Source of the DNA: Candidatus Zixiibacteriota bacterium
Lineage (GTDB): Bacteria; Zixibacteria; MSB-5A5; CAIYYT01
Reading direction: 5' to 3'
NCBI GenBank assembly: GCA_023134875.1
Contig: JAGLUH010000279.1
Span: forward strand, 1-8,888
DNA length: 8,888 bases
This document shows, one piece after another, positions 1-7,481 of this stretch. The notes under the pieces are model-generated. The model ran no database searches and was not told the DNA's origin. It was given only the letters and a program-made list of their open reading frames with translations. How positions within the stretch are numbered: the first letter of the stretch is position 1; each line of letters starts with the position of its first letter. Position numbers and translations under genes: made by a program.

Positions 1-238
1 GATCGACGCTGATCTGGTGGAGGTAACACCAATAAGTAAGGCGGGCATTCTTAGCTCCAAGAAGAAAGAGGAACCCAAACTCAAGGTCATCTATAAATAC
101 AGAGACCGGTCGGCAGAGCCTAAAGTGGAGAAGATCCAGGAAAAGCCCGACTCGGTTGTGATCATCAGGGGGAAAAACAAGGAAACCGAAGCACCAGCCA
201 TCAATAAGGCGACATCTGATGAGAAGAAGGGGCCGTGA
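1..238 (+). CDS. cpaB: Flp pilus assembly protein CpaB/RcpC, C-terminal end (partial)
   Basis: The reading frame is already open at the left edge (first full codon at position 2, giving IDADLVEVTP...), so this is the tail of a longer gene and not a small protein starting at the GTG at 17. It contains a lysine/glutamate-rich hydrophilic stretch followed by DSVVIIRGKNKE, which matches the 'VxVIRG.x' strand that usually closes CpaB/RcpC proteins. CpaB is a periplasmic, SAF-domain-containing partner of the secretin in Tad pilus assembly. The identification rests mainly on this final motif and on position: its TGA (236-238) sits just before the secretin gene, the canonical cpaB-cpaC order. A polar tail of about 20 residues follows the IRG motif. 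The SAF domain itself lies outside the window, so the family call is good but not proven by the visible residues alone. Confidence 0.72.
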   Translation, partial: IDADLVEVTPISKAGILSSKKKEEPKLKVIYKYRDRSAEPKVEKIQEKPDSVVIIRGKNKETEAPAINKATSDEKKGP

Positions 239-265
239 GTTCGACGTGGACTGGTTCAAGAGATG

Positions 266-272
266 AAAGGAG
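266..272 (+). promoter_or_regulatory. Ribosome binding site deciding the cpaC start
   Basis: AAAGGAG lies 7 nt upstream of a GTG at 280. This is a better site than the GAAGGGG-like stretch before the alternative in-frame GTG at 235, which overlaps the cpaB stop as GTGA. Starting at 280 also removes a polar 15-residue leader and leaves a normal signal peptide. Confidence 0.55.
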
Positions 273-279
273 TCTTGTT

Positions 280-1404
280 GTGATAGTCGGAGTTAGAAAT
301 CAGGTCGTTCGGCTTGGTCTCTTGGCGATCGTGCTCAGTCTTCTGATTCTACCCGTTTCGCGGCTTAGTGGCCAGCCACAACTCGTCAGGGTAATCAAGG
401 GTAAGTCGGTTGTCCTGAATTACACCGAGAAAATAAAGGCTGTATCGGTAGCCGACGAGGATGTAGCCGATGTAGTTTCGATTACGGCAACAGCACTGGT
501 AGTAATAGGAAAGAACGAAGGTGTGACCTCTTTGTTCGTCTGGGGGGAATCGGAGAAACTCACGGAATACGACATCGAGGTGGATCGCAATACCAGTGGC
601 AAGCAAATCGTACTGGACGTACAGGTCGCAGAATTGAATCGATCCGCTATGTCGGAGTATGGAGTAGACTTCTTGTTAATCGACGCGGATGATCGGCATA
701 TCGCTGAGGGCACGAAGACATTTGGATCTTATGCCGGAGATGTAACTCCGGTAGATCCAACTTCGACAAGTATGATTGCCTCCGATGGTGCGACTACGGT
801 TCTCAAGTGGCTTGGAGACACTCAGGAAATCTCAACAGTCATTAGGGCAATGCAACGGGATGGCGAGATCAAGCTGATCGCCAATCCGCGACTCTTGAGC
901 CTTAGCGGCGAAGAATCCAGTTTCTTGGTTGGGGGAGAGATCCCGATACCGGTGGCTCAGGTCAGTAGCGGCGGTGGAGTTCCGAGCGTCACCATAGAAT
1001 GGAAGGAATACGGAGTGAAGCTCAAGTTCGTTCCGACCATTGTTGATACTAACTTGATCAATCTGAAGATTAGTCCTGAAGTCTCAAGTCTCGATTATGC
1101 TAACATGATATCACTTGGTGGTTATAGCATTCCTGCGCTACGCACCAGAAAAGCTGATGTAGTAATTGAGTTGAATTCCCAGCAGTCAATTGTGCTGGGC
1201 GGACTGCTGGCGACAGAAACGTTCAAGACCGTGAAGAGAGTGCCGATCCTTGGCCACATTCCACTACTCAACTTCTTCTTCAGTCGAAGAGAAACCACCA
1301 CCCAAGAAACTGAACTCCTGATCGTTGTTTCACCGAGAATAATCGAATCGGTTGAATCAGAAATTATCCCTCCTCTTCCCGGAAGCGATCGTGAGACAGA
1401 GTAA
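280..1404 (+). CDS. cpaC: Tad pilus outer-membrane secretin CpaC/RcpA
   Basis: This protein forms the outer-membrane channel through which the Flp pilus leaves the cell. From the GTG at 280 it is 374 residues. Residues 1 to about 31 are a signal peptide (basic start MIVGVRNQVVRLG, then LLAIVLSLLILPVS). Residues 35-101 form the pilus/secretin N-domain (VIKGKSVVLNY ... VVIGKNEGVTSLFVW). KQIVLDVQVAELN at about 108-120 is the typical linker strand of secretins. Residues 190-357 are the secretin domain, with LIANPRLLSLSGEESSFLVGGEIPIP, the EYGVKLKFVPTI strand, IVLGGLL and the family hallmark VPILGHIPLLNFFFS (about 321-335), then ELLIVVSPRII. It is shorter than many CpaC proteins (often above 450 residues). 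The alternative GTG at 235 would overlap the cpaB stop codon and suggest translational coupling, but gives an unusual hydrophilic leader. Domain order and the operon position make the call secure. Confidence 0.95.
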   Translation: MIVGVRNQVVRLGLLAIVLSLLILPVSRLSGQPQLVRVIKGKSVVLNYTEKIKAVSVADEDVADVVSITATALVVIGKNEGVTSLFVWGESEKLTEYDIEVDRNTSGKQIVLDVQVAELNRSAMSEYGVDFLLIDADDRHIAEGTKTFGSYAGDVTPVDPTSTSMIASDGATTVLKWLGDTQEISTVIRAMQRDGEIKLIANPRLLSLSGEESSFLVGGEIPIPVAQVSSGGGVPSVTIEWKEYGVKLKFVPTIVDTNLINLKISPEVSSLDYANMISLGGYSIPALRTRKADVVIELNSQQSIVLGGLLATETFKTVKRVPILGHIPLLNFFFSRRETTTQETELLIVVSPRIIESVESEIIPPLPGSDRETE

Positions 1405-1421
1405 TCAAGTAGAGGTTTAAG

Positions 1422-2522
1422 GTGCGAAACTGTCGGAAACTACTGGTCGAAGAGAGAGGGGCGACAGCCATCGTGGTCGTCAGCTCTCTTGTGATGATCT
1501 TCGCCTTCGCAGTGATCGCGATTGATATGTCATTAATTCAACTTGCCAAATGTCAGCTACAGAACGCCGCTGACGCGGCCGCCATTGCTGGGGCGATTGC
1601 CATGGCCGAGGCCGTAGGCGATCAGGCGGCGGGCACTGCTGGAGCAATAACCTTTGCGGGTTACAACACGGCGGTTCAGGACACTGAGAAACCGGTAGTT
1701 ATCTCAGCGGCTGACGTCACCTTCCCCGAAGCCAACCGCATACGCGTGCGTACTCATCGTACGGAAGCGACAGGTGATCCGGTTAGTCTCTATTTCCTCA
1801 AGGTTCTCGACCCCGTCGTGAGTAATCTGGGGAATGTCTCGGCAGTTGCCTCAGCTTCGATATTCCCTGTTAGCGGCTCGGATTGCCTCAAACCCTGGTG
1901 TTTCCCGGACAAATGGGACGATACCAATAACGACAGCCTCTATGATGTGGGAGAATTCTACGATCCCGATATAACCGGATATAAAATTCCCGATCACCTC
2001 GGCGTGCAAATTATCCTCAAGTTGATCAATTCCAGTGCTTCGCCCAGAATGGGCTGGTTTTACGCAGTTAATTTCGCCCCGATCAATACCGGCGAGCCGG
2101 TGATAACTGGCGCAAACGCCTATCGTGAGTGGATTTGGACCTGTGAGCCGTATATGATAAGTATCGGTGATCAGCTTCAGATCGAACCCGGCAATATGAT
2201 CGGTCCGACTGGACAGGGTGTTCGCGATCTAATTGATCTGGATCCGAACGCCTACTGGGATGCGTCCACTGGCACGGTCCAGGGCTCCGACTTCCCCACC
2301 AGCCCGCGCATTATCAAAGTCGCTACTTTTGATCCATCCGTCGGAACGGAGTCCGATGCCAGCGGCAGGGACTATCTCACAGTTGTCAAAATCGTAGTAG
2401 TTTTCGTCGAAAGTTTGCAGGGCAAGGAAGTAATCGGTCGATTTATGCGAAAACTAACCGATGGTGAGATATGCACTGATTGCTCCGAGGGATTTCTTTA
2501 CAGGGCTGTTCTGGTGGAATAG
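1422..2522 (+). CDS. TadG-like minor pilin / pilus-associated protein with N-terminal Tad domain
   Basis: A 366-residue protein from a GTG preceded by AGAGGT (1411-1416). Residues 10-60 match the TadE/TadG-like domain: a short basic start, ERGATAIVVVSSLV, one membrane helix (about 15-38), then the hallmark QLQNAADAAAIAGA (47-60 region). Such proteins are membrane-anchored minor pilin-like components or tip/adhesin subunits of Tad pili. The remaining 300 residues are extracytoplasmic and not assignable to a known domain. They contain an EF-hand-like loop (D167, N169, D171, L173, D175, E178) and cysteines 155, 160, 241, 351 and 354 that could form disulfides outside the cytoplasm. The placement between the secretin and cpaE genes, only 17 nt from the preceding stop, puts it in the operon. 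The TadG label covers the N-terminus; the C-terminal part may be lineage-specific. Confidence 0.82.
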   Translation: MRNCRKLLVEERGATAIVVVSSLVMIFAFAVIAIDMSLIQLAKCQLQNAADAAAIAGAIAMAEAVGDQAAGTAGAITFAGYNTAVQDTEKPVVISAADVTFPEANRIRVRTHRTEATGDPVSLYFLKVLDPVVSNLGNVSAVASASIFPVSGSDCLKPWCFPDKWDDTNNDSLYDVGEFYDPDITGYKIPDHLGVQIILKLINSSASPRMGWFYAVNFAPINTGEPVITGANAYREWIWTCEPYMISIGDQLQIEPGNMIGPTGQGVRDLIDLDPNAYWDASTGTVQGSDFPTSPRIIKVATFDPSVGTESDASGRDYLTVVKIVVVFVESLQGKEVIGRFMRKLTDGEICTDCSEGFLYRAVLVE

Positions 2523-2539
2523 GAGTTGATACGGTTATT

Positions 2540-3697
2540 ATGGTACCTAGTAATCTCTCAATCATGATCGTTGATGCCGATCGATCTCAGCGCCTACTAC
2601 TCAGGAGACATTTGGACACAATTGATGGAATAGAAATCGCCGCTGAACAGGGGAACATCAATGAATGTCTTCAAAGTGCGGATGCGAATCCACCTGACGT
2701 TCTTATTGTCGAACTAGACACCTCGAATAACCTGGATAAAACGCTGGAGGCGGTAGGGAGCCTAAAGCTAACACATCCAACGATTGCCGTGTTCGTTAAC
2801 TCGACCAGTAATACCCCGGAGTTAATTATGTCGGCGATGAGGGCAGGCGCCCAGGAGTTTCTCCGGCGGCCGGTAGAACTGGATAAGCTGCGCAAAGCCC
2901 TCGAGAAAGTGCGCATACTGACGACTCACACTAAGGCAAAAACCGCTACCAGAGGAAAAGTTGTGTCTGTTTTCAGCAAGCGAGGTGGCCTCGGCGTTAC
3001 CACTCTGGCAGTGAACCTGGGGATCGCTCTTTCGGAGGTCAGCGAGCAGCGAACAGCCTTGATTGATTTGGATCTGCAGCTTGGGGACATTACGAGTTTC
3101 CTCAACCTTACTCCGGAGTACGATATTCTTGATGCCTGTGGTGATGGCGAAGAAGTAGATGAAATGCAGTTGCAGAGCTGCATGACGCTACACGGATCTG
3201 GTGTCGCGGTTCTTGCAGAGCCCGGGAATCCCGACGCTTCTGCTGAGGTGAGTGGTCGCCAGGTGACAGAGATTTTGGACCACCTGCGCTCAATGTATGG
3301 ATACGTGGTTGTCGACGCGTCTCACTCCTTCAGTGACTCCACATACAGCGCTTTTGAGCAGTCGGATAATATTTTGATCGTTACAGTTTCAACTGTCTCC
3401 TCGATTAGAGCGACCAAGAAGTCCCTTGAGCTGTTCAGGTCGTTGGGATACGGGCCAGACAAGGTCCAGATCGTCGTGAACAGAGTCAGCAAGGCAGATG
3501 GTATTCGAGTGAATCAAATAGAGAAAACTCTGGACTACCCTGTGTTTTGGACAATCCCCAATAATTATAGAGCCGTAGTCGATGCAATCAACTCCGGCAT
3601 TCCACTCGTGAATGGCAAACGACCAGCAGATGTTGGCAAGAGTGTCATACGGTTAGCTGAGGCATTGATGAACGGAAATCGAGGTGAAGTACCGTAA
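2540..3697 (+). CDS. cpaE: Tad pilus localisation protein CpaE/TadZ: pseudo-receiver plus MinD/ParA-like ATPase
   Basis: CpaE/TadZ positions the Tad apparatus, usually at a pole, at the inner face of the membrane. Starting at ATG 2540 it has 385 residues. Residues 7-126 have a receiver fold (SIMIVDADRSQ, PDVLIVELD, AMRAGAQEFLRRPVELDKL). The phosphoacceptor place in PDVLIVE is glutamate (E58), the acidic pair is D12/A13, and the usual lysine before the proline is R110, so it probably is not phosphorylated. Residues 139-385 are a MinD/ParA-like ATPase: VVSVFSKRGGLGVTTLAVNLG (deviant Walker A about 148-155), ALIDLDLQLGD (173-183), YVVVDAS, and a late IVVNR strand. The Walker motif lacks the K of GKT and has RGG for KGG, as deviations are common in TadZ proteins. 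I chose ATG 2540 because the frame further upstream lies inside the preceding gene; AGGAG at 2521-2525 is 14 nt away, rather far. ATG 2564 would cut into the first receiver strand. Confidence 0.9.
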   Translation: MVPSNLSIMIVDADRSQRLLLRRHLDTIDGIEIAAEQGNINECLQSADANPPDVLIVELDTSNNLDKTLEAVGSLKLTHPTIAVFVNSTSNTPELIMSAMRAGAQEFLRRPVELDKLRKALEKVRILTTHTKAKTATRGKVVSVFSKRGGLGVTTLAVNLGIALSEVSEQRTALIDLDLQLGDITSFLNLTPEYDILDACGDGEEVDEMQLQSCMTLHGSGVAVLAEPGNPDASAEVSGRQVTEILDHLRSMYGYVVVDASHSFSDSTYSAFEQSDNILIVTVSTVSSIRATKKSLELFRSLGYGPDKVQIVVNRVSKADGIRVNQIEKTLDYPVFWTIPNNYRAVVDAINSGIPLVNGKRPADVGKSVIRLAEALMNGNRGEVP

Positions 3698-3738
3698 CCG
3701 TCACCCAAATTCATCGGAATCAGAATTGAGAAGTGTGT

Positions 3739-5088
3739 ATGGCTTCTAGAGATAGACTCAACAATCAGAAGAGAACAAAGGCTCCCGAGGGGGAAAAATC
3801 ACTGGGGAAAAGTGCCGGTCATCAGAGGCGCGACAGCTTCCTGGAACTCAAAACACGTCTGCACCAGAAGCTCATAGACCGCTTGGATCTGTCTGCTCTT
3901 TCCAGTCTGTCGCCGGAGCAATTGCGTGGTCACATCAAAGAGGTTACTGAAGCGCTGATAGTAGAAGAAGATTTCTATCTGGATCGAACCGTTAAGGAAC
4001 GACTGATAACCGAGATCCAGCATGAGACCTTCGGACTGGGACCGATCGAGCCATACCTGCATGATCCGGAAATCTCCGACGTACTGGTCAATACTTATGG
4101 TCAGGTCTATATCGAGAAAGCGGGTAAGCTCGCGAAAACCGAGACTGTTTTCAAAGATAATAATCACCTCATGCTGATTATAGACCGAATTCTGACCAAG
4201 GTGGGCCGCCGTGTGGATGAGGCTTCACCGATGGTTGACGCTCGATTGCCCGACGGCTCGCGCGTTAATGCGATTATCCCGCCCGTGGCCTTGGATGGGC
4301 CGATTCTCTCAATCCGTAAGTTCAGAAAAGATGTGCTGAGTATGGACGACCTAATCGAGAACAACTCTCTCACGCCCCCAATGATCCAGTTTCTGGAGGG
4401 CTCCGTGAGGGCACGGTTGAACATCCTCATTTCAGGCGGTACCGGCGCAGGCAAGACGACTCTTCTCAATATTCTCTCTGCTTTCATTCCAGGTGGAGAG
4501 AGAATCGTTACTATCGAGGATTCAGCGGAGTTGCAGATGCAGCAGCCGCATGTAGTTCGCCTGGAAACCAGGCCGCCCAATATTGAGGGCAAAGGCACGG
4601 TCACCCAGCGCGATCTGGTCAGAAATGCACTGAGAATGCGACCTGATCGTATCATAATCGGCGAGGTGCGTGGAGCAGAGATTTACGACATGTTACAGGC
4701 CATGAATACTGGTCATGATGGTTCCCTGTCCACCCTCCATGCGAATTCTCCCAGAGATGTCCTGCTGAGACTGGAGACACTCATGCTCTTGGCAGGATAC
4801 AGTATACGCGGCAAAGCCATTCGGGAAATGGTTAGCTCGGCAATTGACGTCATAATTCAGGTTAGTCGATACAGTGACGGCACCAGAAAGATATCTGGAA
4901 TCTCTGAGATTGTGGGCATGGAACAAGATACGATCACTATGCAAGAAATCTTCAACTTCGAGAAATTGGGCGTTGGTCCCGAAGGCGATATCGTCGGTGA
5001 GTACAGGCCCACCGGTCTCAGACCCAAGTTCCTGGATCGAATCTTGAGATCAGGCTATAAGCTCACGCCCGATTTATTTGGTGGGTAG
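3739..5088 (+). CDS. cpaF: Tad pilus assembly ATPase CpaF/TadA
   Basis: This is the type II/IV secretion family ATPase that powers Flp pilus assembly from the cytoplasmic face. From ATG 3739 it has 449 residues; GTG 3733 would add only Met-Cys, and GAGAAG at 3728-3733 fits the ATG better. Residues 1 to about 95 are a charged helical N-terminal region. About 96-215 hold the N-terminal ATPase subdomain ([34 protein letters not shown]). The nucleotide-binding core follows: Walker [10 protein letters not shown] (233-241), an acidic box around IEDSAELQ (259-266), Walker [10 protein letters not shown] (304-312, with E309), and the His box [15 protein letters not shown] (323-337). All catalytic motifs are intact. 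Length is normal for CpaF. The gap from cpaE is 41 nt without a visible promoter, and 12 nt separate it from tadB. Confidence 0.97.
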   Translation: MASRDRLNNQKRTKAPEGEKSLGKSAGHQRRDSFLELKTRLHQKLIDRLDLSALSSLSPEQLRGHIKEVTEALIVEEDFYLDRTVKERLITEIQHETFGLGPIEPYLHDPEISDVLVNTYGQVYIEKAGKLAKTETVFKDNNHLMLIIDRILTKVGRRVDEASPMVDARLPDGSRVNAIIPPVALDGPILSIRKFRKDVLSMDDLIENNSLTPPMIQFLEGSVRARLNILISGGTGAGKTTLLNILSAFIPGGERIVTIEDSAELQMQQPHVVRLETRPPNIEGKGTVTQRDLVRNALRMRPDRIIIGEVRGAEIYDMLQAMNTGHDGSLSTLHANSPRDVLLRLETLMLLAGYSIRGKAIREMVSSAIDVIIQVSRYSDGTRKISGISEIVGMEQDTITMQEIFNFEKLGVGPEGDIVGEYRPTGLRPKFLDRILRSGYKLTPDLFGG

Positions 5089-5100
5089 GTAAACCGAGCA

Positions 5101-6072
5101 ATGCTGAATTACATTCTCATAGCAGTTTTTGCCACGGTCTTCTTCACTGTGGTAGCTCTCTACCTGTTACTCCGGGATAGACTAGGACTCCATAACCGGA
5201 GAGTTAAGCAACGATTGGATTCGCTGGCGGACGACTCAACTGGAGAAAATGAGTTTCTGCGCTCGATTGTTCGCGACGACAAACTCAGCAAGATCCCATT
5301 TCTGCATCGACTCCTGGCAAAATTCCAATTCTCAAAAAATCTTCAAACTCTGATCGACCAGGCTGGCATGCCAGTCAATGCGAGCACTGTGCTCCTAGCT
5401 ATCTTATCTTTAGCCGGCATGGCCTTTATCTTGGTTCTGCAGCTATTTAACCTGATTCTTCTGGCAATCGTCACAGGTTTGATCTGCGGGCTAATTCCAT
5501 ACTTGTACATTCTGAGAAAGAGAACGAAACGGATTAGGGCTTTTAACGAACTTCTTCCCGATGCTTTGGACATTATCATGAATGCGCTCAAGGTCGGTTT
5601 CTCATTTGAATCGGCCCTGACGATGGTGGCCGAGGAGATTCCGGACCCCCTGGGGATCGAGATCGCTATCACATTTCAAGAACAGAATCTCGGTAAGGAG
5701 CTATCGGAAGCACTAGCGAACCTTCGGAAACGAATGCCAAGTGATGACCTCAACCTATTCATTACATCTCTGCTCATCCACAAGACGACGGGCGGAAACC
5801 TCGCGGAGGTTCTGGAGAAAACAGCGAAGACGATCAGAGATCGTTTCAGATTCCAGCGTGAAGTGAGGACAAAGACCGCTCACAGTCGCCTGTCGGGAAT
5901 TGTGCTGGTGATACTTCCGCTTGCCATGGTCGGTATTATCATGGCTCTAAATCCCGAGTACTTTATGGTCCTCATAGATGAAAAAGCTGGAAACTATGCT
6001 CTGGGCATTGCCCTGGCCATGCAGGTGGCGGGTTTTCTGATAATCAGACGAATTGTTAACATCAGGTTGTAG
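5101..6072 (+). CDS. tadB: Tad pilus inner-membrane platform protein TadB
   Basis: A 323-residue polytopic membrane protein of the type II secretion F (GspF/TadC) family. One helix spans about 4-24, a hydrophobic pair follows at about 95-137, then a cytoplasmic T2SSF domain (about 148-265) with LPDALDIIMNALKVGFSFESAL, LGKELSEALANLRKRMPSDD and TTGGNLAEVLEKTAKTIRDR, and two final helices (about 265-283 and 299-319). TadB and TadC form the inner-membrane platform that couples the TadA ATPase to pilin polymerisation. It is the first of the tandem tadB-tadC pair, which is how the two similar genes are told apart here. The TAGGT near 5086-5090 may serve as a ribosome binding site and lies at the end of the preceding gene, suggesting coupled translation. 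Confidence 0.94.
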   Translation: MLNYILIAVFATVFFTVVALYLLLRDRLGLHNRRVKQRLDSLADDSTGENEFLRSIVRDDKLSKIPFLHRLLAKFQFSKNLQTLIDQAGMPVNASTVLLAILSLAGMAFILVLQLFNLILLAIVTGLICGLIPYLYILRKRTKRIRAFNELLPDALDIIMNALKVGFSFESALTMVAEEIPDPLGIEIAITFQEQNLGKELSEALANLRKRMPSDDLNLFITSLLIHKTTGGNLAEVLEKTAKTIRDRFRFQREVRTKTAHSRLSGIVLVILPLAMVGIIMALNPEYFMVLIDEKAGNYALGIALAMQVAGFLIIRRIVNIRL

Positions 6073-6079
6073 GTGATTT

Positions 6080-6988
6080 GTGGAACTTTATTTCATATTG
6101 GCTCTCGTCTTCGTCTCAGTGTCTGCGGTGTCCCTGATTGCGCTGAGCCTATTCACCGGTAAAGGTCAGGTCAAGGCCAGGTTGAAGGCGCTTGAAGAAC
6201 GAAATAATGTCCGCGTAGCGAAACAAGTAGACAAGGAATCGGCGCTCAAGAAGGGGCTCAAACTGGTTTCGCCGGCAATCAGCGAGAGATCGCCTGCCCG
6301 AGATCTGCTGGAGCGAGCAGGATACCGAAGTCGTGAGGATGTCTATACTTATTACGGAATCAGGGTCGTCAGTGCAATCCTTCTTCCCGCTGCAGCAATT
6401 CCTACTTCACTGCACTTTCATCTGCAATCTACCGAAATGGTAATAGTCTTACTGGCGGCCGCCATACTCGGCTGGATTTGGCCCACGCTGTGGCTCGCTG
6501 CCCGTGTCAAGCGCCGACGAGAAGAGATCAGGCGAGCTGTTCCACACGCTCTTGATTTGATAGTTGTCTGCGTAGAGGGCGGCCTGAGTTTCACTGCCGC
6601 CATTCAGAAAGTAGCAGATGATATTAGCCTCAGCAGCCGTGCACTCGGCGCGGAACTTCGCCTGGTGACACAGGAGGTTCTCGTCGGCAAGAGCAAGACA
6701 GACGCCTTCAGGAGTCTGGCCAACAGAACCGGTGTGGATGATCTTAGATCGCTTGCAGTCACACTAATCCAGGCAGAGAAGTTGGGAACCAGCGTTGCCA
6801 ATTCGTTGCGGGTCTTGGCGGATTCAATGCGATTCAAACGTCGCCAGCGAGCCGAAGAAATGGCAAACAAGGCGACGGTGAAACTGGTTTTCCCCTTGGT
6901 TCTGCTGATATTCCCACAACTGCTGGTAATCATAGCCGGACCCGCAGTGATAACTCTGATTAAGAACCTTAAGCAAGTGGCACAATGA
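6080..6988 (+). CDS. tadC: Tad pilus inner-membrane platform protein TadC
   Basis: A 302-residue partner of TadB with the same T2SSF architecture: first helix about 4-24, linker with SPARDLLERAGYRSREDVYTYYG (about 71-93), two helices around 94-139, the F domain from about 153 (VPHALDLIVVCVEGGLSFTAAI, ALGAELRLVTQEV, GTSVANSLRVLADSMR) and a C-terminal hydrophobic segment 268-294. The motif 'hxPhALDLhhhChEGGLSF' is typical of TadC. The start is GTG 6080, with AGGTGA (6071-6076) as ribosome binding site overlapping the tadB stop codon, so the two are probably translated together in a fixed ratio. Nothing appears broken. Confidence 0.95.
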   Translation: MELYFILALVFVSVSAVSLIALSLFTGKGQVKARLKALEERNNVRVAKQVDKESALKKGLKLVSPAISERSPARDLLERAGYRSREDVYTYYGIRVVSAILLPAAAIPTSLHFHLQSTEMVIVLLAAAILGWIWPTLWLAARVKRRREEIRRAVPHALDLIVVCVEGGLSFTAAIQKVADDISLSSRALGAELRLVTQEVLVGKSKTDAFRSLANRTGVDDLRSLAVTLIQAEKLGTSVANSLRVLADSMRFKRRQRAEEMANKATVKLVFPLVLLIFPQLLVIIAGPAVITLIKNLKQVAQ

Positions 6989-7000
6989 CCATAGTCTCAT

Positions 7001-7006
7001 GGAGGT
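7001..7006 (+). promoter_or_regulatory. Strong ribosome binding site for the small membrane protein
   Basis: GGAGGT, with its GGAGG core 6 nt before the ATG at 7012, is the best Shine-Dalgarno match in the operon and lies in the 23-nt gap after tadC. It is the main reason to treat the following 33-codon frame as a gene. Confidence 0.7.
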
Positions 7007-7011
7007 ACACA

Positions 7012-7113
7012 ATGAGCACTGGAGTTCTAATAGCCATCGCCGCCGTGTTGGGCATCCTCTATTTGCTCAAACGGAACGCCAGAATCAAGAAGGAGAGCAG
7101 GAGCCGCCTTTAG
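7012..7113 (+). CDS. Small single-span membrane protein at the end of the tad operon (33 aa)
   Basis: A 33-residue frame from ATG to TAG, too short for routine gene calling. Residues 1-4 are MSTG, residues about 5-19 (VLIAIAAVLGILYLL) form a single hydrophobic helix, and the tail (KRNARIKKESRSRL) is strongly basic with 7 Lys/Arg. By the positive-inside rule the N-terminus would be outside and the C-terminal tail in the cytoplasm. It follows tadC by 23 nt with a GGAGGT ribosome binding site. I do not recognise a family. The context suggests a helper of the TadB/TadC platform or of the ATPase, but this is inference; it is too short and lacks the N-terminal processing motif expected of a Flp pilin (no G/XXXXEY site). 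Confidence 0.62.
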   Translation: MSTGVLIAIAAVLGILYLLKRNARIKKESRSRL

Positions 7114-7128
7114 GGAACGTAAATCAGG

Positions 7129-7302
7129 TTGCAGAGAGATGACGTCACCTCATCAACTGGACCACTCTCTGGTGGAGGATTTCGTCCTTCTGCGGTTGTT
7201 CTGAATACCACCTCTCCGCAAACTCCGAGGGATGACCTGACCCCCGTAGATCGGTCCAGCTTCTCAGTCGTCTTGCCGGGTTTTGGTCTGCTCCCCATCT
7301 AA
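7129..7302 (+). CDS. Possible short frame, 57 aa, after the tad operon (weak)
   Basis: A plus-strand frame from TTG 7129 to TAA 7302. It would encode a Ser/Thr/Pro/Gly-rich peptide (for example TSSTGPLSGGGF and SSFSVVLPGFGLLPI). AGG touches the start codon, so there is no properly spaced ribosome binding site, and the opposite strand is open over the same stretch. No family is recognised. It could be the decayed end of a longer gene or a chance frame; I list it only because nothing better explains this segment. Confidence 0.15.
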   Translation: MQRDDVTSSTGPLSGGGFRPSAVVLNTTSPQTPRDDLTPVDRSSFSVVLPGFGLLPI

Positions 7303-7361
7303 TGCACTACCCGCCTTTGGATTTCCACGAACCTTCTCAATCTAAGCGAAAACGTCAATTT

Positions 7362-7383
7362 GGGTTCAAGTCCCTCCACCGCT
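7362..7383 (+). repeat. tRNA T-arm/acceptor-like repeat, copy 1 (plus orientation)
   Basis: 22 nt beginning GGGTTCAAGTCCCT and ending CACCGCT, the pattern of a tRNA T-loop (TTCAAGT) followed by the 3' acceptor strand. Compared with the minus-strand copy at 7722-7743 it differs by one base (C for G at position 15). Here only three base pairs of the T-stem can form and no 5' tRNA half is present upstream, so it is a fragment. Confidence 0.6.
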
Positions 7384-7391
7384 TTGAACCC
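7362..7391 (+). other. Hairpin built on the T-arm-like sequence
   Basis: GGGTTCAA (7362-7369) is perfectly complementary to TTGAACCC (7384-7391), with a 14-nt loop. The structure competes with T-arm folding of the same bases. Confidence 0.35.
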
Positions 7392-7428
7392 CGCGCAAGC
7401 TGACAATGTTTCCCATAACGTTGATTAT

Positions 7429-7458
7429 CGGAATCAAACTTTGCTTTGGCGGATTCCG
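7429..7458. other. Inverted repeat, 7-bp stem
   Basis: CGGAATC (7429-7435) pairs with GATTCCG (7452-7458) around a 16-nt loop. It lies in line with the neighbouring hairpins at 7466-7481 and 7479-7516; role unknown. Confidence 0.3.
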
Positions 7459-7465
7459 TGGCGTA

Positions 7466-7481
7466 CGGGGTTCTGTCCCCG
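7466..7481. other. Short GC-rich hairpin overlapping the terminator-like stem
   Basis: CGGGG-TTCTGT-CCCCG. Its 3' arm shares bases 7479-7481 with the 5' base of the next, longer hairpin, so the outer pairs of the two cannot all form together. Confidence 0.35.

Noticed and set aside
4164..4655. Minus-strand frame of 163 codons
   Set aside because: Antisense of the catalytic core of cpaF, whose Walker and His motifs prove the plus strand is coding.
7132..7171. CAGAGAG...CTCTCTG inverted repeat as tad-operon terminator
   Set aside because: The 7-bp stem has a 26-nt loop and is not followed by a T run.
7110..7298. Minus-strand open frame of 62 codons right after the tad operon
   Set aside because: Low-complexity Pro/Gly/Arg/Ser composition, no ribosome binding site seen, runs over the end of the small membrane protein gene.
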